From assembly GCA_963700515.1 (NCBI GenBank), contig CAVOXY010000042.1, positions 496,001-560,000 on the forward strand: DNA of 64,000 bases. Direction: 5' to 3'. This document shows, one piece after another, positions 33,233 to 44,000 of this stretch. The position numbers and the translations under genes are program-made. The stretch's first letter is position 1. Every line of letters begins with the position of its first letter. Source of the DNA: JAJRVM01 sp963700515. Its GTDB lineage: Bacteria > Planctomycetota > Planctomycetia > Pirellulales > Pirellulaceae. Below the pieces are notes generated by a model. That model was not told the DNA's origin and searched no databases. It saw only the letters and a program-made list of their open reading frames with translations.

Positions 33233-35169
33233 CGATCTCGATACTCGAAGGATGTTGCGGATCGCGATATACGCGATGTGTGGCTTTGACAAAGTCGGCC
33301 GGCTCCGCCAGGAATATATTCTCAACGATACTTCTGAGGGTTTCGGTCAACCAGTGGGAACCAGGTGCTTTGCACCTGAATCATGATGCGGTGTCCCGGG
33401 CGAAACGTGTGCAGAACATCCTGCAGCGGCAAGGTGACGGTCGTCGGTTCTCCGCTGACAAACGGTTTCGGTTGGGAGGGATCATCGCGGAAGCGGCCGC
33501 GCAGCACTTCACTGCGGACCATCATCTGGTACTGGCCCATGTGCATGCCGGACCGCACAAACTTGTGGTCCTTGGCATCAGCGGGAAAGACGTCGATCAG
33601 TTTGACAACCCAGTCGGCATCGGACTCGGAAGTGGAGACGCGCAGGTCTGCCACCAAGGGGCCACACAAGGTGAGGCTGTTTTCCAGTGGACTCGTCTGG
33701 TAGACGAGCACATCGGGCCGGCGAGCCGCAAACCGCTGATCGTCTGTCATGTAGGCGTATGTCATACCGATATCAACGTCCTCGGTGAACGGGACCGGCC
33801 GCCGGGGATCACTCACGAACTCGTCAAAAGCAACCTCATCGCCAGTGGGCGCTTCAAAGGTGAGCCTTTCATCAGCGGAGAAATATAATCGCTTCAGCTT
33901 CATTTCTTGGGGAGGCCATTGGTCGAAGTAACGCCAGCGGTTGGTGCCGGTCTCAAACATCGTGGCTTCCGCCAAGGTTGGAGATCGGCCATCCTTCAAA
34001 TGACTGCGAAAAAATACCGCTTCAATCTGGTGCCGGAAATACTCCGCTGTGGGGGACTCGAAGTCAATGTTTCCCAAATGATCGCCGCGACTGCGCGCCC
34101 ATCCGCCGTGCGGCCAGGGACCCATGACGATCGTGTTCTGGATGCCGGGGTTGTCTGTTTCTACTTGCCGGTAGATTTGGAGCGGTCCGTACAGGTCTTC
34201 CGCATCAAACCAACCGCCGACAATCAACACTCCGGGCGCGACTTTCTTGAGGTGCGGAAGGAGATTACGGGCTTGCCAGTATTCGTCGTAGTTGGAGTGT
34301 TCAATTAGATGGTTCCACATCGAGACTCGATCACGCAGAAATCGCTCATTGCCATTGGAGAGCGGACCGAGATCCAGGAAGAACTGATAACCATCTGGCG
34401 TGCCCAGTTCAAGCGGATGTGCCGACATCGTCGTCGGCTCTGGACGCGGTTGGCCGAATCGCAACAGGAAATTGAAGGCGTGTGGCAAGAAGAATGCTCC
34501 GTGATGGTGAAAGTCGTCATACCACCAATCGGCAATCGGAGCCTGTGGCGAGACCGCCTTGAGCGCGGGATGGGCATCGATCATGCCGGCCGCCGCATAG
34601 AAACCCGGATATGAAATGCCCCACATTCCCACTCGGCCGTTGTGATGCTGTACATTGTGCAGCAGCCACTCGATTGTGTCATACGTGTCGGAGCTTTCGT
34701 CCACATCTTGTGCGCCCTGTTTGTTGGCAATATGTGGAGTCATATTCTGGAAGGACCCTTCGGAAAGGTAGCAGCCCCGCACATCCTGGTAGACGAAGAT
34801 ATACCCATCGTCCTGGAGTTCGCGACTGGGGCCCAGTGATCCAGGATATGCGTCCGCACCATAGGGACCAACCGAATAGCAGGTTCGTAGCATCAGCATG
34901 GGATAGGTCTTCTCGGGTGAAGCATCACGTGGCACATAGACGGAGGTGAATAAGTTCACTCCATCCCGCATCGCAATGCGATACTCGAATTTCTGATACT
35001 TCTCCTGCACCGTATCAGCCTGCAGAGCCAATGCGGTGGTACTGACGACGAACCCGCCCATGACCGCCAGCCAGATTGGCGCGAGGCGATGGATGAAGAG
35101 AAAAGAGCGGCGATTTTCGACTGCGACGGCATAAGGCTGATGTTTCATGGAGCGAACTCGTGTGTCCAT
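33219..35169 (-). CDS. CocE/NonD family hydrolase (S15 X-Pro dipeptidyl-peptidase-like), one frame break
   Basis: An alpha/beta hydrolase of the S15/CocE type, about 650 residues after joining. An N-terminal hydrophobic segment (APIWLAVMGGFVVSTTALAL) suggests export. The nucleophile serine is in GMWGISYPGFYAAAG (GxSYxG), the aspartate is probably in VGGWFDAEDLYGP, and the histidine is in MGPWPHGGWA. The C-terminal galactose-binding-like domain follows. The main frame stops at 33322 just after FPLVDRNPQ; the neighbouring frame carries the expected ending (ENIFLAEPADFVKATHRVYR... to a stop at 33219-33221), so one extra base lies near 33325. The family cleaves esters, beta-lactam-type amides or X-Pro peptides; the substrate is unknown. 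It is divergent from the HEAT-like gene at 35296. Confidence 0.85.
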
Positions 35170-35295
35170 CAAGGTGTCGTTCTGCAGGTGTTTGCGAGAC
35201 CGGGAGTCGATTTCCCGCGCATGACATACCCTTGCTATGGTAGTCGAAAGCCCCCAGAATTGGAATTTCCGAGTTTGTTCCAGCGGCAGCAGACC

Positions 35296-36681
35296 ATGGT
35301 GCGGACGAAATCACTGGCAGCAGACAGGAGAATGTGCGTGGATCCGGGAACTGTTTGTCGAACGAGACGTGGAGATGTGCCCCGTTACCTTCAGCGAATC
35401 GCCTCGGTACTGGCCTGCCTGGCAGGGGTCCTAGCCTATGTCGCCCCTTGTGCCGCGGAGCGGCCCAGCGACGAGGCGTTGGAACGGGCGCTCGGTACGC
35501 TGTTGAGTACGACGCCGGGTGAAACAGCCACCCAACTTGCGGCAGCTTGGAAGGTAGTTGCCGACGCTGACTACAGTCAGCTACCACGAATCTTCCAAGC
35601 GGCCGATAAGGCAAATCCTATAGCTGCCAATTGGCTCAGCATGGCGCTCGATCGAATCGTGCAGCAGAGTACTGCCAAGGGTCAGCAATTGCCGGTCAAT
35701 CTGCTCCAAAATGTGGCGATTGATGCGAGCCGCGCTCCCCTGGCAAGAAAAATGTCCATGGATTTGCTGGCGCGAGCGGATAGGAAGTACGTGGAAGCAC
35801 TGCAGCCATTGCTGATCAACGATCCGGAGGCGGCGTTTCGACGCCCGGCAGTAGAGCAAGCGATGGAAGAAGCCAGACAACTTGCCGAGTCCGACAAGCC
35901 CAACCAGGAGCGGATCGCAGCTTGGCGGCGTCTACTCGAATCCGCGCGGGACGAAGATCAGGTGGTGCAGATTGCCCGGGAACTGAAGACGCTGGGCCAT
36001 GAAGTGGATCTGGCGACTCAGTTCGGCTATTTGATCGACTGGTACGTCATCGGTCCTTTTGACAACAGCGAGGGACGAGGATTCGATCTCACATCGCCTC
36101 CGGAAGAATTGACACTCAAAGGATATGAAGACCTGGAAGCTGGCGTGTCCGCCGGAGAGATCCAGGGGAAATCGGGTCCCGTATCCTGGAAGAAAGTGCA
36201 AGCAGCACGAAACAACGGCGATGTCAATTTGAATGAAGCGATCGAGAAGTTGCGCGATGTAATGGCTTACGGTGCCACGGTCTTCGTTTCCCAGCGCTCG
36301 CAGCAAGTGGACGTGCGTTTGCGCATCCAGAACTCCTTCAAGATCTGGCTCAATGGCCAGTTGCTGATGGAGCAGCCGGTGGGGCATACGGGGAATTCTT
36401 TTGACCAGTACAAGGTGCGCGCCAATCTGCGGCCGGGTAAGAACTTTTTTGTGGTCAAGTCGTGCCAGGTCGAATCGGGGAGATCGATGGACTTTTACGA
36501 CAACTGGCACTTCTGTGTGCGAGTGTGTGACACAACAGGAGCCGCGATCTTGTCGGCCGATCATGCTGCTGTGACCGGCGAGGGGGACACACAAGACGTG
36601 GAGGAGGCGACATTGCCGGAAAACACAGAAGGCGGCAACGTACAAGAGCCAGCCACGGGCTCGAAGGGAGGAGAACGATGA
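35296..36681 (+). CDS. Secreted protein with HEAT-like helices and a C-terminal beta-sandwich domain
   Basis: About 461 residues from ATG 35296. The start is uncertain: the frame is open from 35089, and an ATG at 35332 has AGGAG too close. A signal peptide is clear (IASVLACLAGVLAYVAPCAA). Residues about 50-230 are helical and resemble HEAT or other alpha-solenoid repeats. The rest has DWYVIGPFDNSEGRGFD, VFVSQRSQQVDVRLRIQNSFKIWLNGQLL and LRPGKNFFVVKSC, typical of a carbohydrate-binding-like beta-sandwich frequent in planctomycete secreted proteins. No catalytic residues are visible. Its stop overlaps the start of the next PQQ gene (ATGA), so the two are translationally coupled and probably act together outside the cytoplasm. 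Confidence 0.65.
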   Translation: MVRTKSLAADRRMCVDPGTVCRTRRGDVPRYLQRIASVLACLAGVLAYVAPCAAERPSDEALERALGTLLSTTPGETATQLAAAWKVVADADYSQLPRIFQAADKANPIAANWLSMALDRIVQQSTAKGQQLPVNLLQNVAIDASRAPLARKMSMDLLARADRKYVEALQPLLINDPEAAFRRPAVEQAMEEARQLAESDKPNQERIAAWRRLLESARDEDQVVQIARELKTLGHEVDLATQFGYLIDWYVIGPFDNSEGRGFDLTSPPEELTLKGYEDLEAGVSAGEIQGKSGPVSWKKVQAARNNGDVNLNEAIEKLRDVMAYGATVFVSQRSQQVDVRLRIQNSFKIWLNGQLLMEQPVGHTGNSFDQYKVRANLRPGKNFFVVKSCQVESGRSMDFYDNWHFCVRVCDTTGAAILSADHAAVTGEGDTQDVEEATLPENTEGGNVQEPATGSKGGER

Positions 36682-37889
36682 CTCGTCATACCTTGGTCCC
36701 GCTGCGTGTGATCTTCGCTGCGATGATCGTGGCCGTGTGTGGTGCCGCGGATTGGCCGCAATTTCGCGGACCCGATAATGGCAGCATCACGCAGGATACA
36801 AGTCTGCCGATCCAATGGAGCGTCGACGATGCGCGATGGAGTATTGCGTTGCCCGGACGATGCGTGAGCGGTCCGATTGTCGTGGGAGACCAGGTGGTTA
36901 CCACCGGTTCCAGTGGTCAGCAGAACGAGCGGCTGCACATCTTCTGTGTGGACAAGTCACGCGGCGGGCTGCTGTGGCAGCGCAACTTGTGGGCCACGGG
37001 TCGCACGCTTTGCCATCCCCTTACCTGCATGGCGGCACTCACGCCCGCTACCGACGGGCAACGCATCGATGTGCTGTTCGCGTCGAATGATCTGGTTTGT
37101 CTGGACCTGGAAGGAAATCTGCTCTGGATGCGGGCTATCGGGCTCGAACATCCACTGACCTTCGACGATCGCGGGATGGGGTCTTCGCCGTTGCTGGTGG
37201 ATGGCACTCTCGTTCTGCAGATGGAATGCCAAGGTGATTCGTTCGCCCTGGGGATCGATTGCTCGGCTGGGCAAACGCTCTGGCAGCGCAAGTTGCCCAG
37301 CACAATCAACTGGTTGTCACCTGCCACGCTGAGAGTGGAGGGAAAAGGGCTGGCGTTGTTGCAGACCTCCGACAAATTGCTGGTTGTCGAGCCGAAGACA
37401 GGCGATGTCGTATCGAGCTACGAGACGCCCGGCACGGCGATTGCTTCACCGGTTGCCCAGGATGGCAAGATCTTCATGCCGTCGAAAGGGTTGACTGCCT
37501 TGCAATATCAAGCTAGTTCTGATCAACTCCATTTGCTGTGGCAAGAGAATCGGCTGGGTGCACAGACGAGCAGTCCGGTGGTTGGTCATGGCAGGCTGTA
37601 CGTTATTCGATCGCCGAATCTGCTGGCTTGTGGTGACGTGGAGACCGGCAGGGAACTGTGGAAGATCCGGTTGAGTGGCAAGCAGTACTGGGCCACGCCG
37701 ATCTTGGCGGGCGACTACCTGTACGTGGTGAGCGCGGAAGGCCTGATTCAGGTCGTCGACGTGCGCGGCGACGAGCCGAAACTCATGGCGAAGAACGACA
37801 TGCAAGAGGAAATGCTCGGTTCGCCCGCCGTGTCGGACGGCGCCATTTACCTGCGCGGCGTCAGTCAGCTGTGGAAAATCGGCCGGTAG
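36678..37889 (+). CDS. PQQ-binding-like beta-propeller secreted protein
   Basis: A 403-residue propeller with a signal peptide (LVPLRVIFAAMIVAVCGA) leading directly into ADWPQFRGPDNGSI, a standard start of planctomycete PQQ-repeat proteins. Blade motifs include HIFCVDKSRGGLLWQRNL, LVCLDLEGNLLWMRAIG, LLVVEPKTGDVVSSYETPG and LYVVSAEGLIQVVDVRG. The start ATG overlaps the stop codon of the preceding HEAT-like gene by four bases and a GGAGGAG motif lies just upstream. The partner arrangement suggests a two-component secreted complex. It is convergent with the next gene, 62 bases apart. No enzymatic activity can be assigned. Confidence 0.8.
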   Translation: MTRHTLVPLRVIFAAMIVAVCGAADWPQFRGPDNGSITQDTSLPIQWSVDDARWSIALPGRCVSGPIVVGDQVVTTGSSGQQNERLHIFCVDKSRGGLLWQRNLWATGRTLCHPLTCMAALTPATDGQRIDVLFASNDLVCLDLEGNLLWMRAIGLEHPLTFDDRGMGSSPLLVDGTLVLQMECQGDSFALGIDCSAGQTLWQRKLPSTINWLSPATLRVEGKGLALLQTSDKLLVVEPKTGDVVSSYETPGTAIASPVAQDGKIFMPSKGLTALQYQASSDQLHLLWQENRLGAQTSSPVVGHGRLYVIRSPNLLACGDVETGRELWKIRLSGKQYWATPILAGDYLYVVSAEGLIQVVDVRGDEPKLMAKNDMQEEMLGSPAVSDGAIYLRGVSQLWKIGR

Positions 37890-37951
37890 TGGCGAGCGGC
37901 TGCGGGTTAAACCATGGGGACGTCGATGGTCACGGAATTGTGCCGCTCGCG

Positions 37952-38785
37952 TCAGCCGCGGTGGCGGATCTGCGTGAATCGCTCTGTCTGTTCGCGAATC
38001 GCACGCTCGGTTGGCAGGCGTTCCATGGAACTTGCGCCATAGAACCCGTCGATGTTCGGACAATGCTGCAGGATAAACGCGGCATCCTCAGGTTCGGCGA
38101 TCGGGCCGCCATGGCATAGCAGGATCACGTCTTCGCGGATCTCCTGGGCTGCCGAGGCGATGGCATCGATCAACGGGACGCATTCTTCCAGGGTCTTGGC
38201 AGTGTGAGCGCCAATGGAACCAGCGGTTGTAAGTCCCATGTGGGCCACGAGAATATCGGCACCCGCCTGAGTCATTTGGACAGCATCTTGGGGTGAGAAG
38301 ACGTAGGGCGTTGTGAGCAAGTTCAATCCGTTGGCCAGTCGGATCATCTCGACTTCGCGATCGTATCCCATATTCGTTTCTTCCAGATTGGCGCGAAACG
38401 AACCGTCGATCAGTCCCACGGTCGGGAAGTTTTGCACGCCGGCGAAACCGGTATCGCGAATTTGGGCGAGAAACCGCTCCATGCGCCGCATCGGATCGGT
38501 GCCACACACACCCGCCAGGACAGGCGTCCGTTTCACCACGGGCAAAACTTCCGAGGCCATTTCCATCACAATCGCATTGGCGTCACCAAACGGCATGAGC
38601 CCGGCCAAGGAGCCATGTCCCGCCATACGGAATCGACCGGAGTTATAGATCACGATCAGGTCGATGCCACCTGCCTCTTCAAACTTGGCGGAAATCCCCG
38701 TACCGGCTCCGCCGCCGATGATGGGCTTCCCCTCGGCGATCTTGCGACGGAAGCGAGCAAGAATATCGGATCTTGTTTCATTCAT
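37952..38785 (-). CDS. PEP-hydrolase-family TIM-barrel protein (Tm-1 C-terminal-like)
   Basis: A 277-residue TIM-barrel of the phosphoenolpyruvate-hydrolase-like family (PF09370). The start at 38785 has GGGGAG 9 bases upstream; the frame is open to 38830. Characteristic parts are KPIIGGGAGTGISAKFEEAGG, LIVIYNSGRFRMAGHGSLAG, PVLAGVCGTDPMRRM, the GFAGVQNFPTVGLIDG strand, and VAHMGLTTAGSIGA. The upstream gene on the same strand, 59 bases away, encodes the UPF0261/Tm-1-like N-terminal domain. In plant Tm-1 and in several bacteria these two domains form one protein or neighbouring genes. The chemical reaction is not firmly established to my knowledge. It is cytoplasmic. Confidence 0.85.
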   Translation of the reverse strand: MNETRSDILARFRRKIAEGKPIIGGGAGTGISAKFEEAGGIDLIVIYNSGRFRMAGHGSLAGLMPFGDANAIVMEMASEVLPVVKRTPVLAGVCGTDPMRRMERFLAQIRDTGFAGVQNFPTVGLIDGSFRANLEETNMGYDREVEMIRLANGLNLLTTPYVFSPQDAVQMTQAGADILVAHMGLTTAGSIGAHTAKTLEECVPLIDAIASAAQEIREDVILLCHGGPIAEPEDAAFILQHCPNIDGFYGASSMERLPTERAIREQTERFTQIRHRG

Positions 38786-38844
38786 GGATCGGTTCTCCCC
38801 AGAACGTTCAGTTGCGATCGGCTGCTGCAACAGATCGCCAAGTG

Positions 38845-40066
38845 TCAGTTGTCGTGCGCGGCGTGCATCAGGTCAAGTAGAGTCTGGGCAGCACGGCGGG
38901 AAAACTCGGGGTCGTTCACATTTGCGTCAAGTTCCAGGACGGGAATGTCGGGACGTAAATGACCCTTGAGTGTTTCGTGTAATGCTCCATTCGCTTCCGG
39001 CCACCAGAAGGGACCGCCGGGAGCGTCAATGACACTCCAGCCCTTGAGCGGCAGCAACACGGTCACTGGTCCGCTGCTCAGATTGAGCCGTTCGGCGAGA
39101 ATCGTACCGAGTTGACGGCACTCGTCGGGCGTGGTGCGCATGAGTGTGATGTTGGGATTGTGTGGATAGAATTTGCGATCGCGAAATTTTGCCGGTACCG
39201 TATCGGGTGCCCAGAAGTTGACCATGTCCAGACATGCCGGGGTCACAATCGCCGGTACGCCGTGGCGAGCGGCTGCCTCGAGTCGAGTCGGACCGGCAGC
39301 CAGTACTCCACCGACCAATTCATCGGCCCATTCCGTGGTGGTGATGTCCAGCACACCGGCGATGCGGCCGGATTGAATGAGACTTTCCATGGTGCGCCCA
39401 CCCGAACCTGTGGCATGGAACACCAGCACTTCATAGCCGGCTTGCTCCAGAATGGCTTTGGCCGCTTCCACGCACATCGGTCGTGTTGCCGAACATGCTG
39501 GCGGCAATCAGCGGTTTGTCATCCCCGGGGGGAACAACCGTCTCGACCATCCCACTAATGGCGCCGGCGGCCCGCGAGAACACTTCCCGGCTGATGCGAT
39601 TGATCCCCGACACGTCCACGATGCTGGGGATCATGACGATGTCGCTCACCCCCACATAACCCGACACGTCCCCGCCCGCTACCGTCGAGACCATCACCTT
39701 GGGCACGCCCAATGGCAACGCCCGCATGGCGGAGCAGGCCACGGAAGTACCACCCGAGCCGCCCATGGCCAGGATCGCATCGAAGCGACCTGCCGCAAAC
39801 AAATCCGGCACCAGCCTCTCCGCACCGCGGCTCATGGCGGCGACCGCACGGCCGCGATCCTTGTCGGTGACCAGATCTTCTACGCTGCAATCAGCCGCGG
39901 CAGCGATCTGCTGACGCGTGACGTCAGGCTCTACCGCCGGCGGGCCAAGTACGCCGACATCGATCAACAGTGTTTGGTGTCCCAGGTCGTGAAGGCACTG
40001 ACGCACGAAGGCGTATTCGATTCCCTTTGTATCGAGGGAACCGAGCAGCGCAATAACCTTGCTCAT
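38845..40066 (-). CDS. Tm-1-like ATP-binding domain protein (UPF0261), one frame break
   Basis: A UPF0261 protein of about 406 residues after joining. The start at 40066 is favoured because GGAGG lies 7 bases upstream; the ATG at 40072 would be only one base away from it. The N-terminal part has KVIALLGSLDTKGIEYAFV, ILAMGGSGGTSVACSAMRALP and KVMVSTVAGGDVSGYVG. The frame breaks at about 39480, after LIAASMFGNTT, and resumes with MCVEAAKAILEQAGYEVLVFH, continuing to VLLPLKGWSVIDAPGGPFWWPEA. One extra base explains it. The family is named after the tomato Tm-1 resistance protein, whose N-terminal domain binds ATP and tobamovirus replication proteins; the bacterial role is unknown. It forms an operon with the TIM-barrel protein downstream. 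Confidence 0.85.
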
Positions 40067-40415
40067 AAACATGCCTCCAGGTTGGACAACGCCACTCTAT
40101 CTGCGATCGCGCACGGTAGCGGTCGGTAGCGAGGGATACAACGGTTACGAAAATTGGCTCGGAGCAAAGCGGCGCTGTCCGACTAGTGTATCACTGATTT
40201 GGCGTCGTTGTGACGGACCTTCGACATTTTCCGCTGGGGCGTCACAAGGTGGCCACAAGCAGACTTTGCGTCGCCCCAGACCGTCACGGGGACGGCCGGC
40301 ACTGTGCCCAAAGACCATAAAACAACTGTCGACGAACCGGCCCCCCATCCGGTAGACTGGAGAGTGAATCTCGAGGCCGAACGGGTTCATTTGGCCAGTC
40401 ATCAGCAGGACGATT
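40067..40415. other. Divergent intergenic region, no gene seen
   Basis: 349 bases between the Tm-1-like gene (minus) and the Uma2 gene (plus). No repeat or small ORF of note was seen. Confidence 0.4.
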
Positions 40416-40964
40416 ATGTCGCAAGAAACCCGAGTTATCACCGCGGACGACCTTCTGGCGATGCCGGATGACGGTAAGCGTTACGAGCTTGTGCACGGAG
40501 ACCTGCGGATGATGTCACCGGCGGGTGGGAGACACGGACGTATTGCCATGAAGCTGGCACGGCGCCTAGGTGATTTCGTCGAGGAGCGCGGACTTGGAGT
40601 AACCTATGCCGCCGAAACCGGTTTTCTGCTGCAGCAGAATCCCGATACGGTCCGCGCGCCGGATGTGGCGTTTGTCTCGCACGTGAAGCTGGGAGAGCTC
40701 GCCGACCATCCGGGTTTTCTGCCTCTCGCTCCCGACCTGGTCGCCGAAGTTGTTTCGCCCAACGACAGTTCTTCCGAGGTGGAAGAAAAGGCGTTGAATT
40801 GGCTGGCGGCCGGAGTGACCATTGTCCTGGTGGTGGACCCGCAAACCAAGACGATCCGCGATTATCGCTCGGCGCACGAGATTCGTGTGTATGCCCAGGG
40901 CCACATCGACTTGGACATTGTCATGGCCGGCTTTCGGCTCGATGTGTCGGAGTTGTTTTCCTAG
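40416..40964 (+). CDS. Uma2-family (DUF820) putative endonuclease
   Basis: A 182-residue protein of the Uma2/DUF820 family, which has the PD-(D/E)XK nuclease fold. Visible features are the opening ITADDLLAMPDDGKRYELVHGDLRMM, then RAPDVAFVS, LVAEVVSPNDSSSEVEEKALNWLAAG (acidic active-site strand) and VLVVDPQTKTIRDYR. The family is greatly expanded in cyanobacteria and planctomycetes and has no established biological function. It is monocistronic, in its own orientation, with flanking gene-free DNA. Length is normal and no frame problem is seen. Confidence 0.85.
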   Translation: MSQETRVITADDLLAMPDDGKRYELVHGDLRMMSPAGGRHGRIAMKLARRLGDFVEERGLGVTYAAETGFLLQQNPDTVRAPDVAFVSHVKLGELADHPGFLPLAPDLVAEVVSPNDSSSEVEEKALNWLAAGVTIVLVVDPQTKTIRDYRSAHEIRVYAQGHIDLDIVMAGFRLDVSELFS

Positions 40965-41053
40965 GGCCGAATCTGGTGACCGTCGTATGAAACTGCGGAG
41001 TGTAGAGTAGGAACGTTGACACACCTGCAACCGGGTCGCGGCGTTTTCTCACA

Positions 41054-44000
41054 TCAACGATTCTGGTTCAGGTGCCGGCTGAGTCGCGTGCGCAGCGTGG
41101 GATCGTCCGTGGCAGCCATAATCTTCTCCATCGCCGCCCGCGAGAACTCAGGTGCCGAGGGAAGTAGGGCCTCGGCCAACGCCGCAGCCGTCGCAACGGC
41201 ATCCTGCTTCAGGTCCGGTTGAGTAAACTGATCGATGGCAAAAGTCAATGCAGCGGGGCACGGTACCGCGGAGAGACGCTGCAGAATCAGCTTGCGCTCG
41301 TCGATTCGCGCTGCCAGATCCCAGGCCTGCCGCAGCATCTGCAAGGTCTGTTCCGGGGCCCGGGCACCCGGGATCGTTACGACACGCACATAACCGCGTA
41401 GCGACCAGATGCGATGGGCCGGTACGCTGGCCTCTCGAGCGATGTCGAGCAAACGATCCGCCACCGACGCGTCGGGCCAGTTGGCCAATGCTCGCACTGC
41501 CGCATCGCGCAAAGCCGGATCCTGTTCAGACTGGGCTGTCAGAACCGTTGGCAGGATGTCGCTCCCCCCTAGCCGACCCAGTGCCGGTAACAACACCACG
41601 CGTTCCGCCGGGGCGGCTTTCGAGTAAGCCTGCAACAGAGGTTGGACCCGCTCCCTCTCATTGGCAGAACGCAGTGCGCATAACCAGATCGCTCTTTCGG
41701 CAGCGTCCTGCTCGGGTGCGTCTCCAGATTTCAGCAGGACGGCAATGAGCGGCTCGACCGCGGAAGGGTCACCCACGGTCTCCAGGGCCCTCAGCGCCTC
41801 GAGGCGGACTGCGCCATGCTGGGCCGCTGCCAGATCCAGCAGCGCCGGTCCGGCGAGTCGCGAACGCCGATCGCGTAATTGCTCGAATCAATGCCAGCCG
41901 TTGTTGCGACTCGGCCGTCAACAGGCATTCAACAATCGCCTGATCGGTATCGGGAGCAGCGAGATGTTGAAGAGCCAAACCTGCGGCGTGACCGACCTGT
42001 TGGTTGGTGGCGTTGGCAGCCAAGCCGCTCAGTTGCGGTACATCTTCCCGGACTCCATGGAGAGCCAGCAGCCGCAGAGCGCTCTCGACGGTATCCGGAT
42101 CCGCTTGCGCGACTCCCAAGCGACCGAGCTGATGCCCGATTTCGGGAAGTCGTGTCCAACGCATGCCGAGCAGCGTCTGTTGCGCCGGGTGGGGAAGGTC
42201 GGGGAACCCGCTTATGACTTGCTGCACGATTGGCTCAGCGCATGAATGGGCCAGTAGCTGGGCTGCCTGCCCCACCAGACGGATATCATTGCCGCGCAGA
42301 GCGCCGGTCAGCAGCTGTGCAGACTGGTCGGGGTCGAGTGACACCAATCCTTGTAGGACCGCAGCAGGCACCGCATTGTCCGGGTTGGTGGCAAGTTGCT
42401 TGTAGACACTCTGCGCAAGTTCCGTCTCATGCCGTTCTGCCAATCGTTCTGCCAAACGCAGGAGCAGTTGTGGTGCCTGCTGCCAAGACTCGATGAGTGC
42501 CGGGACGGTTCGAGGTTCGGCGATTTCGGCCAATGCTGCAGCGGCCGCTCGGGCCGTTTCCGCGTTCTCGCTGGCCTGCATCCTCAGCAGCTCATCGACA
42601 GCTGCGACTTCGCGGCGCTGACCGATTGCGTTCACGATTCCCAACTGAGTGGCTCCTTCCGTTTGCGGCAACTGTTCGATCAGCTGCTGGCCTGCATCGC
42701 CGGCTGGAATTCGTTGCAATGCCGCCAGGGCTGGCCCGCTTCTTTCGGGATCTTGTAGTAGTCGCGCAAGGGGTGTGACGCAAGCGGACGAGCCGATCAC
42801 CGCCAATCTGCGGCAAATGAAATCCGTTGCTCCCGGTGGCACACCTTTCTCCATCGCCTCGATCAACTGCTGTTCGAGACGGCTGATTGCCTGCTGATCA
42901 CCACTGCGAATGACGGTATCGATCGAGCCAAGCGATTCGCGGGATCGGTCCCAATCGTACGCTGCGAGTCCGGTGATGGCATCTTCCAGGGTGTATTGGG
43001 AGATTTTGATGGCTGCGGTCTGGACGCCATATTTCGTCTCGAGGTACTTCGAGAGCGCCAGTAGCCGATCGGTGGGGAGACAGGTGCGATAGAGGAGAAT
43101 CTCCGCGATATCGGCGTGGACGAACCCGGTGGCCTGATTCTGGAAGTAGTATCGCGCACCGATCCGTATTTCAGCCAACGAGGTTGTGGCGACACCAGCC
43201 CCGCGGGAGCCCTGAGGAATCGATTCGGCCAACAGGTTCATCTGCTCAGGGCTCGCTGTGATCGTCAGGACACGTGGTTGCCCAAAGTCGGTGGCTGTGA
43301 AGAGCAGGTTGGTGGCACCGGCTCCCGCTGCTCCTTCGACATTCAAACACCAGAACCGATCGGTCTGAGTGGCCCCCATGTCGACATTGATGCCGGTCAC
43401 AAAATCTTGTTGGCGATGCTCATTCGAGGAAAAAAAGCCTCGAAAACCGTCTGGGACACCGCTTCCCTGATTGGATTGTGGGACCACAACCATCAGAAGT
43501 GTCCATTGGTCGGTCGACTGTGCGAAGTCTGTGCAGCTGAGCACATCGTCCCTTCCATCGAACCGAATCGCACTCTGCGCTCCCAGTGCGTTTTCCTGCA
43601 ACTGGGGCCGAGCGTTTCCCGTTGCCGTGACGGCATGGCCAATTCGAGTAGCCTTGTTCTTCCAGGACGACACGGCCTGGTCATCATCGGTGGCGAGCGT
43701 TGCTCGGTCGGATGCACTGAGCCAGAGTAACAGATCCGGGTCATCGGCACGTGGTTCCTCCGGCGTGACGGGAACGGCAGGGGCTGACTCCGCCAATCGC
43801 GCTCCACGCAGTACGAGCGTGTCGAAGCGAGAAGGAGATTGATTGGCAGCCCAGGCCATACCGCGCAACAGCAGCAAGCGGAATACCGGATCGTCGAATG
43901 TCCACATGTAATGCCCAGGCACACAGACGAAAACCCGGCCTTCGCCGCACTGGCGGGTCCAGAACATTGGCTCGGGACGGACCTGAGTTTCTCCCTGGCG

